This document shows positions 23,681 through 35,865 of a DNA stretch of 64,000 nt, one piece after another. The position numbers and the translations under genes are program-made. How positions within the stretch are numbered: the first letter of the stretch is position 1; the number at the start of each line of letters is the position of its first letter. The notes below the pieces were generated by a model. That model saw only the letters and a list, made by a program, of their open reading frames with translations. It did no database searches and was not told where the DNA came from. Source of the DNA: Oncomelania hupensis (lineage: Eukaryota; Mollusca; Gastropoda; Littorinimorpha; Pomatiopsidae); NCBI GenBank assembly GCA_036898135.1, contig CM072512.1, positions 21,005,958 to 21,069,957 on the forward strand, given 5' to 3'.

Positions 23681-26600
23681 TCGAATTTTGTAACGCGTCG
23701 ACCAATCAGAATGCTTTCATTCGCTCCCAGCCCAGCTAAGATACTAGGAACTGTGACGATGTCACACCGCTGCTGCTGATTTTATGGTCAGCAATACGAA
23801 TTGTGTCTTTAGCCGGCTGAGAAAACAAGCGCTAGGGATGCGGGAAGGACAGGCAGAAGGAAAGCCGCGGGTCGGGATGGGGGAAATCTGTGAGGATGTT
23901 TGCATGCCTTTCGCAATATTGCCAGCATGAGTACACTCTCAACTCAACTCGCCTCTACCAAACCAGCCCCCCCCCCCCCCCTCCCCTGCCATTCCTTTAT
24001 TAAACCCATTTTAAACACTTTTTGTTACCGCCGATGTACTTAATAACACTAGTAATTAATTCTTCTGATTCCGATTGCATTAATAAGAAAATCTGATTTT
24101 AAAAATTAAAAAAAAGGCAACCCAGGGTTATTCTACCTTGGAATCACTACTACAAAGCAAAATAATAATTTAAAAAAAAAAAGTAAACTGTTAAAATTTA
24201 GATACAACATGAATGAATGGTTCGTGTTAATGATCAAAGATTTTAAACACTATATACTTCAAACTCAAGCTCTGTTCTATTACATTAAAAGATCGCATAT
24301 ATTAAATAGCGAAATTCACTAAATCCCAAACAGCACCAGGTACTGGACCCCAAACTCTTCATCTTCAGTCTCTGTTTTAGATAGTAAATGCAGAGAAGGT
24401 AACAAACTCAGAAAATATTAATATCAAATGAATGCAAAGCATGCCAATGAAATACATACTGTAATCCCCTCTCCTCTCTTCCTCCCCTTACCCCACCTGT
24501 ACATACACCAAGGCATTGTAAGATTGTACTGTGCATGTGGTTCCAAGGTTTAAGAAGGTATAAAAGGGGTCTTCGTTCTATCAGCAAGATAAGCGTTACC
24601 TTTTGCAAATGCAATGCTTGAAACAGTGCACACAAAATGAACGGTTACAGGTATGTCCCCACATAAAGAACAATCAGTACAAGAACAGAGAATGATGGTC
24701 AATAGCAGTGCAATTGCAGGCTGTGAGCAAGCATAAGTGATCAACTAAAGATGGACCGAAGAAGAAGAAGAAGAATGTAAGGACGGCGAAGAAGAAAGTG
24801 AAACAGCACATGAGAGCTAGGAAAACGTCGAATGATGCCCCTCGATACAAGCCACGCTGAAACCAAACCAAGTGACTTACCTTTGCTCACTGTGAGAGGT
24901 TCAGCACACAGACACAGTGCGACCAACATCCACAGAGAGGAGACAAGGACAGGCGAAGGAGGAGAGAAAAAACAAAGAAAAATAGACACGACATTACGCT
25001 GGTGGCACACTCAGGCCATACATTAAAATAAAAAATTATAAAAAGAAAAAAAACAACAAAAAAACAACACTTTCACACAATATTTACAGCTCATGCCAAC
25101 ACAGCATTCCCCTTGCACAGAGGAAATACAATTTGCGGAAGACTTTGTCGGCCCTTCTTCAGCAGTGTCTGTAAGAACTCGGGATAGAATGTTGAAAAAC
25201 ACTCTCAAGTCCAGATTCAATCAACCAAAAGAAAGGCCTCTGGATTTTCTTCTGGCAAATTATCTTCCAGTGGCAGGGGCAGAAGCATTCACACTCTCCA
25301 CTGAAAACAAAAATACAATCACAGCCCAACAACAAACATGAGGGACATAGCCCACAATGGCACACGCGCGCATGTGATGTCAGCAAAATAACGTTTACAT
25401 CAACCCCATAAATAGATAGAAACCCCTTCGACTAGAATGTATGGGGTGATGAGAATAATAATTGAGCGATCAGTTGTCTAGAGGGCAGGATACCAGTCAA
25501 AGTCTTAAATAAATAATCGGATCAATCAAAGGGTGCTGCTTTTGACAGAGATAATGTAACGTAAAAACTGGTAAATAATGGCTGAAAATGAAAACAACAC
25601 AACACACCAAAAGTAAACATGTATGCTACATCTAAATAAGCACACATAAGCAAACTATTTATTTGTGTATTGATTCTATTGCCTTGCATTTGCATAATAA
25701 TAAAATTATAAGCACGCCTACAACTACACAGACTACAAAGTTATCCGAGTTACGGATTGCCAAAGTTTACGCGTAAATACCAGGGTAACGGGTCGTCGAT
25801 GAAGTAGTGAGTCGTTAAATGAAAGACTGTAGGGAAATCAGAGAGCGAGAGAACCATAATGAAGCGCAACTGTTTTATCGGTGTGCTGGCAATAAAATAC
25901 TGCTGAATTTAAAAAAAAACAAAAAATCCACACGTGGTACTAAACAATGAAGGACAACAAAACGTCAATGCAATGGCTTTGGCGAGGGCAAGGAAGACAT
26001 CACACAGAGAATGTGCCTGTGGTTTCAACGGCTCTGAGACATTGAATAATTGACGTTGTCGGCGATGTCAACGCACAGCATCATGACATCAATGGTGGGG
26101 GGAAAACATTAAAACACTAAAAGGGTGTCAACGAGATCAGACTGCCACTCAGTTCACTTACCAAATCCTCCTCTAATAGCTGATAACACATGACAAAACT
26201 CCCATCAGGAGATCATTTAACACATCAGGTTCTACTTGCTACACTATTGGAGTTTTGGTGCCTGCCAACTTAGTAACTTTGGTCCGTTTCTACGCCATGG
26301 GTGACAAACTGGAAACATCTCTGAAGATACGACCTCTGCTCTCTTCCTTTAAAATTATGTTTCATCCGTCTCTTCAGTTATAATCATTGTCTATTTCTTG
26401 TTCTTCTTCTTCTTCCTTGGGTTCTACACTCAAGTCATCAAATCGCTTCTGGGAAGCTCCAAATAAACGAGCCTTTTCACTCTGTATTTTTCCCAGAAAT
26501 TAGAGGCGAAACACAAGAGAAATGGCACCAAAACCTAAAGTCTTTTCTGTGTGTGTGTCCACAGCAATACATGTATTATTGTAGTCTTATTTTAACTCCA

Positions 26601-28794
26601 CTGATATTCTGTCTTCATTGTACTCAGAGATCAAAAAGAAGTTAAAACAAATAAACGGAATTAAAAAAATAAAAGCAAAACATCCTAAAACAAAGCTCTA
26701 AACGAAACTAAATTGAAGTTTAAATTAAATACGTAACTACTTTTAAAAAAAGAAATCTTTGAAATTGAAAGGAAAGGGCGTGGTGGTAGCGGAAAGGAGG
26801 CGACTAAAAATACTATTGACAAATCAAAACAAATATGCACTCATATTAATAAAACAAACAAACAAACAAACAAAACAAAACAACCTTTCTGAACATCTAA
26901 ACTAAATGTAATGCTTCAAACTAATGACTAAACTAAAGCTAAAACACCAATGTGAACAGAATGGGATCGTATCGGTGAAAACTTTTGCACAACTAAAATC
27001 TAAAACTGCCGATATCCTTTAGGCACATGACACCCATTTACCTCTACTCTACTGTATATTGCTGCGCACAAAGCAACATGCAAAGGCAATACAAAATACA
27101 TTTTTATATTTCTCTGAATAACACTGAACAGGGAGTTGTTGGAAATGGGAAGGTAGAAACTAAAGTGTAGCTGTACTCGTGCCGATCCTACAACTGTACA
27201 GGAAACCCTATACAACAATTTACTATTATTGCTGCATAACAACGGAGTTGCTACGCATACATGTAAGCTGAAAACGCTCTACCAAGCTCTCAAGGCTAGG
27301 GACAGATAAAACTTTCCTTAAAAGTGGAATGTTTCAAACCTGGAAAGCACGCGAATGAATCTGAAGAAGATCGATAACGAGACCCTTTTTGGTTCACTCA
27401 TGAATATACTGACGTTTTTGACCAGGGATTGCAATCATGTCATCTTTCGCTGGGAGTGAAGAAGACAGACGAAAAAGACGGGAGAGCAATAAGGGAAACG
27501 ATGGATGAAGGTGGGCGAAAGGGGTGAGAAACACACGACCAGAAAATGCAAATATCAACGAAACTTCCTCGGTCTGCCAAAGCCTGATCATTCCAAAAAA
27601 AAAAAAAAAAGCAGGATTAGAAAACAATGCTCTTCTCAAGCGTATGCTCAAAATAGCTTTCGACAGCAATATTGGTTTGTTGTTTATTTCATTTTAAATT
27701 TTCTTCAAAGCTAGTTTCAATTTAAAAGAAGACGAGAACGGAAAGAAAGTGAAAGGTTGATGAACAATAATGCCATTCCTTTCTCGTACACCCTTCTTTT
27801 CTTTTTCCGTCCCAATTGCTTTTTTTTTTCTTATTCTTCCTCAATTCATCGAATAGGCCGTACAATGTATCATTGACAACACTTACTTGGGATTTGAATA
27901 ATGTCTTGCATCGAAGCAGGGTTAAGCTGACAGATACAGTGGAGCAATTTTTGGTGTTGAAATCACCAACGAAACTTTCTTAAACTGAATTATAAAATCG
28001 AAGAGTTTATAATAATATAGTTTGTCTTTTTTCGACAACAACTTTCAACGTGGGCAACAAATTGCACCGTCCATATATAAGGTTATCAAAGAACTGAACT
28101 TTGCACATAAAGGAAATAGTCAAACAAGCAAAGAGAGATACAACCAAGGTCATGCGTGAGCCAGAAAATGAAATGGGAAATTAACTAACAAAAATGATAA
28201 CAAAAAACAAAATAAACGTAACTGACAACAAAACTTGAAGAAAAGAAAGAAACTCATTGAAATGAACAAGTAACAACGGTTTACCAGAAAATAAAGGTCG
28301 CCTGCACTTCCCTATATTTAAAACACACCCGAAAATGCGCGCGCTCACAATCACGTGCACACACACTCATTCTGGATAATATATTCTATTTCTCTCATAA
28401 TACGCATATGTTCAGAAGCCTCTGTGATCCCGAGACACCGCTGAAAAGCTACTGTTGTGTTTAATTGAGAATATTACTGAGCTATTTCACTTTCTTTAAA
28501 AAAAAAAAAAATTCTTTGTTTGCATTGTGTTGTTTATGTACTGTTCGTGTATTTCTGTAATTAGATTTCGGACATGCAAGAGCAACAAAAAGAAAATAAT
28601 TCTATATGATAATACTATACAGATTTATTGTTACATAATAAATAAACCAAATACAATCCTACATACAATCCAAAGTTAATTCACTGCACGCATCATGATG
28701 AATTCTCTGGAATTTCAATACTCAGTTTCTCAAGTTTAACAGTTTTATGTATGCACGAAAATGAATCTTCGACAAGTTAAAAGGTTAGAATAAC

Positions 28795-28940
28795 GCACAC
28801 CGACATACACAACATCTCTTTTCATTTTCTTCCCGACATGCATTGCATCTCTCTTCCTTTTCTTCGTGATAGGAACTGTATCTCTCTTCAGTTTCTTCCC
28901 GAAACGAACTGTACCTCTCTTCGTGTTCTTCCCTAATACC
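28795..28940. repeat. Minisatellite, ~33-bp period
   Basis: About four units built on CTGTATCTCTCTTC...TTCTTCCC. The period is a multiple of three, so two minus frames stay open and give repetitive 11-residue units; this explains the ORFs there without implying a protein. Confidence 0.75.
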
Positions 28941-29477
28941 TTTCCAAAGAATACCAACATAAACACCCGCGCAAACACGCACGCACGCACACACATCCGC
29001 GCACGCACGCATACACACACAATCAAGGGAATAACACATAATGCGATGCATTACATAATCAAGCAGGTCTGATTTTGCGATACGCAGTCAAAACAAGAGG
29101 TGTCAACAATATACACACCCCTTCAGTTCATATTAATGTGTTGCAGCCAACGATCAAATACCATTCATACTCTTATCCCTTCAAGCCGTCTTCTTTTGTA
29201 TTAATGACTAATTGCGTCGACTGGACAATGCGGCAGATATTAATGCAAGACTAAACAAACTACGAGACGTTTCATTCTCAGCTGTAAGAACGCATGTTTC
29301 AAACGTGCGGAAGGCTACCACGAAGATGTTGTGGGTTTACTTTGCTCATCATCGTCTTCGTAGACAGTTCTGCTGAAATGTGTCACAGCTGCGATCAGAC
29401 TAGCTTCTTCACTCCCCATTTTTGATGGCGGGTCTACAGGGTCTTCAGCATACGGTCTCTTACCCACTTTAAAATTC

Positions 29478-29480
<3 letters not shown>

Positions 29481-29534
<54 letters not shown>

Positions 29535-29610
29535 CGAACATAAGACACGAAAGCGTACACGCGCGCGCGCACCCACACACACACCCACACACACACACAC
29601 ACACACACAC
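29481..29610. repeat. (AC)n microsatellites
   Basis: AC dinucleotide runs at about 29481-29532 and 29574-29610, separated by a non-repetitive stretch ending in GCGCGCGC. Simple sequence repeat. Confidence 0.9.
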
Positions 29611-30734
29611 AATCTGTTATGACTGTCCTTTCTCATCTATAGTTTCAGGCAAGAAAACAAAGGAAGCAGAATCAGAGTCAGAATTGTGTAAGAAATGGGT
29701 GGGTGGGTGGGGAAGGGGAACAGAGGGGAAAGGGTGCATGGATCCTAAAAAGATAAAAATGACTGAAGGAAGAGAGAATAAAATCGACCAGGCAGAGAGA
29801 CTGGGGAACGGATAATATGGCTCTCATATGATACGTGTCCGAGGGGTTTGCTACTTGCATTTTCTCCACTGTCGAAAGTGGACACGAAGGAAATCAATAC
29901 CTTCGTTCAAAATTAAATGTTATACAGCAAAAGCAACACCTACACATCTAATTATGGTCTTCTGTTAAATTATAGACTGCATGTGGTGATGAAATTTAAA
30001 AAAATAAATAAATAAAGCAATGAATTTACAGCTACACGAATTGAATGAACACAGAGACAATGTTAAGATGATGTGGCAAATTAACAATAAACAACTGCTG
30101 GGATAATAACTAAATACCTTCACCGCAAATGAACATCGTCGGTGTCCATTCAAAACCTCGTAACTCCGAAAAAGTAGTTTTTGCAATCTTTTCATGGTTA
30201 TGTCCCTTGAATTTTTGCGGTTTTTTTTATCAGAAGCTCGGAATTCGTTGCTCAGTTAGAAAGCATCAGTAATACAAAATATCAAAACCTCGTATGTCCC
30301 AACAGGTCAAACGATTTGTATCAAAATCTCGTATCTCACTTACGAGGTTTTTAATCATTTGGAATAAATTTCTAAAACCTTGTAACTCAACTTACGAGGT
30401 TGCATTCAAATAAATGACGCGCTAAGAAGTTGAGTTGACGTCACTTACGCGGTTTTTGTTATAGTCATCGTGGAAATGTCAGCTTCTGGTCATTTTTTCT
30501 ACAGTTTGGTGAGTACTGATGATACAAGTTGTCCTTTTATTCAATCATAATTTCTTCTAGATTGATATTGTCCGGATCTTCTCCATATTACTCTTCAAGA
30601 ATAAACGAACATGCACGTTATATCACACTCTGTGACTAAATCTGACACTGAATGAGTGCAGTCAAAGGCATACTGTGGCATAATTCTAAATAATTTACAA
30701 AAGAATACAGAATAATATTGTGTGTTTTTAGTTT

Positions 30735-33656
30735 TTAGTTTAATGCCCGTCACCCCGGCCAGGGTATGGGCCGCCAACAACAGTTCTCCAGAGTCCTCTG
30801 TCCTATGCCATTCTTTCTAACTGACTCCAGGTGTAGCCCATCTTGGTGGTGTCGGCCTCGAGGTCGCGTCGCCAGGTGTTCCTTGGACGTCCTCTCTTTT
30901 GCTTTCCCTGGGGGTTCCACTTCAGCGCTTGCCGGGTGACGTTCGTCGCTGGTTTGCGTAGGGTATGCCCTATCCAGCCCCATCTCCTTTTCCTGATTTC
31001 ATCTTCAGCAGGGAGTTGGCGGGTCCTTTCCAAAGATTGGCATTGCTGATGGTGTCGGGCCAGCGGATCTGGGGAATTCTTCTGAGGCAACTGTTGATGA
31101 AGGACTGGACTTTTTTGATGGTGGTCTTGGTTGTCCTCCATGTCTCTGCTCCATACAGTAAGACTGACTTCACATTGGAGTTGAATACCCGTGGCCAAAG
31201 ACAGCTCTCTGGAGGTCCAGATGTTCTTGAGCCGAATGAAGACAGCTCTTGCTTTGCCGATCCTAGCCTTCACATCCGCATCTGTGCCGCCCTGCTGATC
31301 AATGATGCTACCCAGGTAGGTGAAGGACTGCACTTCTTCCAAGGGACTTCCATTCACGATGACTGGTTCGGTACTGATGGAGTTGATCTTCAGGATCTTG
31401 CTCTTGTCCTTGTGGATGTTGAGGCCGACCTCCGACGATGTGGCCGCCACTGCATTTGTCTTCTCTAGCATCTGCTGTTGGATATGGAAAAGAAGAGCAA
31501 GGCCGTCAGCGAAGTCCAGGTCCTCGAGCTGGTTCCACAGTCCATTGGATTCCGTTCCTACTTTCCCTGGTGGACATCTTCATAACCCAATCTATGGCGA
31601 TGAGGAAGAGGAAAGGTGACAACAAGCACCGTTGTCGGACTCCGGTTTTCACCTGGAAGTTGTCTGTGAGTTGTCCGCCATGGATAACCCTGCAGGACAT
31701 GCCGTCATAGGAGTTCCTGATCAGATTGACCATCTTGGTCTGGATGCTGTAGTGTCGAAGGAGCTTCCAGAGGGTATCTCGATCCACGCTGTCAAACGCC
31801 TTCTCATAATCGACGAAGTTGATATACAATGGCGAGTTCCATTCCAGGGACTGCTCCACGATGATGCGGAGCGTTGCTATCTGGTCCGTGCATGATCTAT
31901 TCTGTCGGAAGCCTGCCTGCTCGTCTCGTAACTGTGGGTCGACATTATCCTTCATCCTTTCCAAAAGGACCCGGTTGAAGACCTTCCCAGGCACAGATAG
32001 AAGTGTGATGCCCCTGTAGTTGTTACAGTTGCTGAGGTCACCTTTCTTGGGAAGCTTGATCAGGTAACCTTCCTTCCAGTCTGCCGGAACATCTTCTTCC
32101 TCCAAGATCCTCTCAAAGAGTGGGTACAGCATCTCCACTGATGCTTCCAAGTCCGCTTTCAGAGCCTCTGCTGGGATGTCGTCTGGTCCAGCGGCCTTTC
32201 CGTTCTTCATCAGGGTGATGGCCTTCTTGATCTCTTCCTTGGTCGGTTTCTCACAGTTGATTGGAAGATCCACATTGGCTGGTTCAATGACTGGGGAATT
32301 CGTTGGTGCTGGTCTATTCAGAAGTTCATCAAAGCGTTCAGCCCATCTGTTCAACTGCTGGTCTATACTGTTCATGGTGTTTCCCTGCTTGTCCCTAACA
32401 GGTCTTTCTGGTTTGCTGAACTTTCTGGAGAGTCGCTTAGTGGTGTTGTACAACTGTTTCATATTGCCGCTGTACGCTGCCTGTTCCGCTTCAGCCGCCA
32501 GTCCATCCACGTAGGCCTTCTTATCTTTTTTTATGCTTTTTTTTCACTTCTCTATGGGCTCCTGTGTAGTCTTCTTGGGCCTTGGCCTTAGCTGCTCTGG
32601 TTCTGCTGTTGTTGACTGTTGCCTTCCTCTTCTTTCTTTCTTCTATCTTGACCAAGGTCTCTGCTGTGATCCACTCTTTCTGTTGATGTTTCTTTGGCCC
32701 CACAACTTCTTGGCATGACGGTCTTAGTGTCTCTTTCACTTTCTGCCACCTGTTGAGTACACTGTCTTCTTCTTCTTCAAATAATTCCTGAAGCACTTCG
32801 AACCTGTTCCTTAGCGCCAGACTAAACTGTTCTTTTGTCTTTGGGTCTTTCAGAAGGCTAATGTTGTACTTCATTCTTCTGCCTGACGAATGTCCTCTTC
32901 AACTTCAGCTTCAGTTTCGCCACCACCAAGTGATGGTCGGACGCCACGTCTGCTCCTCTTCTCACTCTAACGTCTTGCAGGGATCTTCGGAATTTCTTGC
33001 TAATGCAGATGTGGTCGATCTGGTTCTCTGTCGCATTGTCTGGAGATTCCCATGTACTCTTGTGGATCCGCTAGTGAGGAAAGATGCTGCCTCCGATGAC
33101 TAGGTTGTTGAGTGCACACAGATCCGCAAATCTCTCTCCATTCTCATTCATTACTCCTAAGGCGTGGGTGCCCATTACTGGTTCGTATCCGGTGTTGTCA
33201 GACCCAATCTTGGCATTGACATTTCCCATGAGGATGGTGATGTCCTTGTCTGGGTAGGTCTCAAGGATCTTCTGTAGTCTGCTGTAGAAATGTTCTTTAA
33301 CATCCTCTTCACTGTCGTTTGGTGGAGCATAGCACTGGACAAGGTTCATCTTGATCTTCCTCATCTTGGTACGGAAGGATGCTGTGATGATCCTGGGGCC
33401 ATGGGCCTCCCATTCTATAAGTGCCATATGTGCCTGATTGGACAACATAAAGCCTACTCCCTGCGTGTGGGGTGCAACGTTTTCTTCGTGCCCGGAGTAC
33501 AGCAATAGTTCTCCTGTCATCAGTCGCCCTTGTCCAGCTTGGGTCCATCGTGTCTCGCTGATGCCTAACAAGGTCAGGTCATTATTCCTCATCTCAGCTG
33601 CTACCTGTGCCGTCTTTCCTGGTTCGTACATGGTCCGAACATTCCATGTGCCGATG
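30735..33656 (-). pseudogene. Non-LTR retrotransposon (RTE-like LINE) endonuclease/reverse transcriptase, dead
   Basis: Reads on the minus strand from an APE-type endonuclease start (GTWNVRTM at about 33650) through TLLGISETRW, NQIDH, an RT core with KNGKAAGPDDIPAEAL, LPKKGDLSNCNNYRGI, QAGFRQNRSC, FVDYEKAFDSVDR and TGVRQ, then FTYLGSIID and a C-terminal [10 protein letters not shown] / GRPRNTW motif. It encodes the enzymes for target-primed retroposition. It cannot work: an in-frame TAG sits near 33082, several frameshifts occur (near 32900, 32520, 31500 and twice in 31170-30970), and the RT active site, expected as FADD, reads FADG. The start lies right at the endonuclease N-terminus, so it is 5'-truncated or lacks a separate first ORF. 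The left end carries a TTTTTAG-type tail. Inserted in the TIR element at 30137-34486. Confidence 0.9.
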
Positions 33657-33870
33657 GTGGTTCATTTAGGCTTATGTTATGGTAATAAATGTTCATTTAG
33701 ACTTATGGTAGTAAACCTTTAATTTATTATGGTAATAAAAGTCCATTTAAACTGTTACGTTAATAACAGTTAATTAAGACTATTACGTTAATGAAAGTTA
33801 ATTTAGACTATTATGTTATGGAAATAAAAGTTCATTTAGACTGTTATGTTATGGTAATAAAAACTTCACA
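33657..33870. repeat. Minisatellite, units of TTCATTTAGAC...GTAATAAAAG
   Basis: Five to six degenerate units of about 40 bases with the shared core TTATGGTAATAAAAGTTCAT. It abuts the 5' end of the LINE, inside the right arm of the TIR transposon. Confidence 0.75.
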
Positions 33871-34539
33871 TAAGTGTCATGTGTTACTTAGCTTACATCT
33901 TATAATTCATTTCACAGGAAATATCCGAGAAAGGACTTCGTACTACTTTAAGTACAGGGCTTGTACTGGTCAGAAGGACATTATTATGTCAGTGATGAAT
34001 GCAACAACGCGTTCATTGATTGCTGGGTGTTACAGTGTTAATCTATCAATGGCCTATAAACCTATTTCAATTTTGTAAAGACAAGGGTTGTGTTTGCATT
34101 ATAGAATAAAACAACATTGACAATGTTTTCAACTGCATTTTTCGGTCTTCTATTTTGTATTAATGTTTCCTTTGTTGTTTGCTATTGTGACTAATCCTTA
34201 TAACTTGCATCTTCAAGCTCAAGCAAAACAGTCAAAACCTCGTAATTTGCAACTTCCAGCTCATACAAAATAGTAAAAAGCTCGTATGTGAACATTTTTG
34301 TCTATTTCTCAAACAAGCATGCGTTCTAAATCTTGTTACTATTACTGCCAAATTTCCTGTTCAATACTGAATGCAAATTATACTAAAACCATTTGTTTTG
34401 GTGAAACCTGATTTTTTAAAACAGTTTTTTTCATTTTTCTCAAAACTGTATTTTGGGACATACGAGGTTTTGAATGGACACCGACGACATCTATATACAA
34501 AAGCGATCCCCTTCTTTAAACTAGAAAGGCAAAGACTAT

Positions 34540-35361
34540 ATGACTCCAATGCTCCTTATGGAACTGGCAATATTTAACATGAAAATGAGTACGCAAAAAA
34601 AAAGAAGAAAAAACGGTGGCATTAGAATGCAAAGTAAAGTCTATTTTGATCTATGTTCCTGACCTTGACCCAATAATACTGTTGCATACTATTGGTTAAA
34701 CAGACCCATTCCACTGCATGAGGTATGCTTTTGCAATGTCTAAAATAACCTTGACCTTCAAGATCAACGTCAAAACGGAACATATATGAAAGATCAATCT
34801 ATCATCTCTAAATACAACAAGTTTGAAATCTCTCAAAGTTTAGGGTCAAGGTCACTTCAAAGTACCTATACTGAATGACATTGAACAGCTCCAGTGAGCT
34901 TGACTTTGGAGTGTGATTGACCAAATGTGCACAGGACGTGTGCCTCATTGATATCGATCATACATCAAAGAATCATAAGTTCATAATATTAATAAGTTAG
35001 AAAAAAAGTGAAATTTTGTGAAAAATTGTCCTTTATTAAAACTAACATTTGTTGATCCTGTTACTTTGACCTTGAAGTGAAGTCATTCATTCACTTATTA
35101 TTTATGAGATCTCACGGATATACACCATCTTACCAAGTTTGGTTTTGATAGTTGAAATAGGATCTGAGATATTAATCTTGTTGCAAATTTTGCACGTTTA
35201 CACAGCGGACGGCGGACAAATGAACGGGATGGACGAACCTCTCACCTCCCCCTCCCCCCCCCTCTCCCCCAAAAAAAATCGTTTTTGGACTTGGATTTGC
35301 AAATATCGGGAATTTTTGGAGGGAGGGGTGAGTACATAAACTCACATTGCTATGCATGTGA

Positions 35362-35366
<5 letters not shown>
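34540..35366 (+). repeat. Repeat family B, copy 2
   Basis: The most complete copy. It starts with CTCCTTATGGAACTGGCAAT, shared with 38440 and 46870, and contains the TGACCTTGAAGTGAAGTCAT block and the GCGGACGGCGGACA block. It ends in a 10-bp perfect stem, AAACTCACAT / ATGTGAGTTT, at 35338-35365, followed by an A-tract. Confidence 0.8.
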
Positions 35367-35409
<43 letters not shown>

Positions 35410-35822
35410 CAATGAGCAAAGCTGCTTTACCCTCTTCCTCTGACAAAACACTAACGACTACAACACAAACATGAGAGAGAATGGTAACGGAATGGGAGAA
35501 TATTTTCCACGTTCCTATAATGTGAATCCTCCACCTCCGCACCTGCCACACAGAGCCAGAGCGCAGTTACCTTTGGCAAGGCAAAGCAAAACGTTTGGCC
35601 ATACATACTACCAAAGCTTTGATCTAAGGAGAAAGGAAAAAATGCACAAAATAATCAACACAAGTTGACGCCAAAACAAGACGAATGCACACAAAGCGTA
35701 TGATGTGTCAGAATGGAGGTACTGTACTGCTATCTAAAAGAAAGCCTGTCAATGCCTGCCTTTTGTTCTTTTCTATAGGACGATGCTCTACACGACTATT
35801 GTTTAAGAAATGTGATACTAAC

Positions 35823-35865
35823 TTGAAAAATTCCTGGTAGCCAGCATCGTTGTCAGAATGGCACC
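35823..35865 (-). CDS. CaMKII: CaMKII exon V6: second half of calmodulin-binding helix
   Basis: 43 nt, isolated between two giant introns. The acceptor is GGATTTTTACAG and the donor TTCAA|GTTAGT. It encodes GAILTTMLATRNFS plus one base, a near-perfect match to the family; the two adjacent Thr are the inhibitory autophosphorylation sites (Thr305/306 in mammalian alpha). The 43-nt length and phase 1 exit are the same as expected for the vertebrate exon that ends NFS|. It enters in phase 0, which matches both V5 and the candidate alternative exon at 36669. The donor GTTAGT is not the best consensus. Confidence 0.95.

Larger units (their letters stand above)
30137..34486. mobile_element. TIR DNA transposon (4.35 kb as found) split by a LINE
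   Basis: Perfect 26-bp terminal inverted repeats: 30137-30162 and 34461-34486, starting CGTCGGTGTCCATTCAAAAC. ACAT flanks both ends (30133-30136 and 34487-34490) as a likely 4-bp target duplication. Variants of AAAACCTCGTA recur in both orientations within the first 300 bases and the last 270 bases, a typical subterminal repeat array. Removing the LINE at about 30735-33656 leaves about 1.4 kb with no transposase, so this is a non-autonomous element. The superfamily is not assignable from the ends alone. Confidence 0.8.
13505..35822 (-). other. Giant intron (22.3 kb) between CaMKII V6 and V7
   Basis: In vertebrate CaMK2 genes this linker interval carries the alternatively spliced cassettes and, in CAMK2A, the alphaKAP promoter. 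Here it carries a strong alternative first exon (15531-15903), a 51-nt cassette candidate (19143-19193), weaker candidates at 22534, 24881 and 25260, repeat family C (17537-18172), the telomere-like block (23579-23651), family B (21565-22360), the nested transposons at 30137-34486, family B again (34540-35366) and minisatellites. No gene on the opposite strand could be supported. Confidence 0.75.

Noticed and set aside
24741..25010. 89-codon minus ORF as a secreted or membrane protein
   Set aside because: It begins with GTG right after a stop; the only ATG is at 24929 and the frame past 24881 continues through a perfect splice donor.
26162..26179. 18-nt phase-neutral microexon candidate (TIRGGF) with GTAAGT donor
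   Set aside because: Poor pyrimidine tract and no linker-like composition; several GTAAGT sites are expected by chance in 22 kb.
27884..27925. ATG followed by seven codons and CCAA|GTAAGT in phase 1
   Set aside because: Adjacent frames are open too, no other support; treated as a chance donor.
28745..29051. Lys/Arg-rich repetitive minus-strand ORFs
   Set aside because: Explained by a 33-bp minisatellite that keeps frames open.
29465..29610. CRISPR-like regular repeats
   Set aside because: AC microsatellites in eukaryotic DNA; no spacers.
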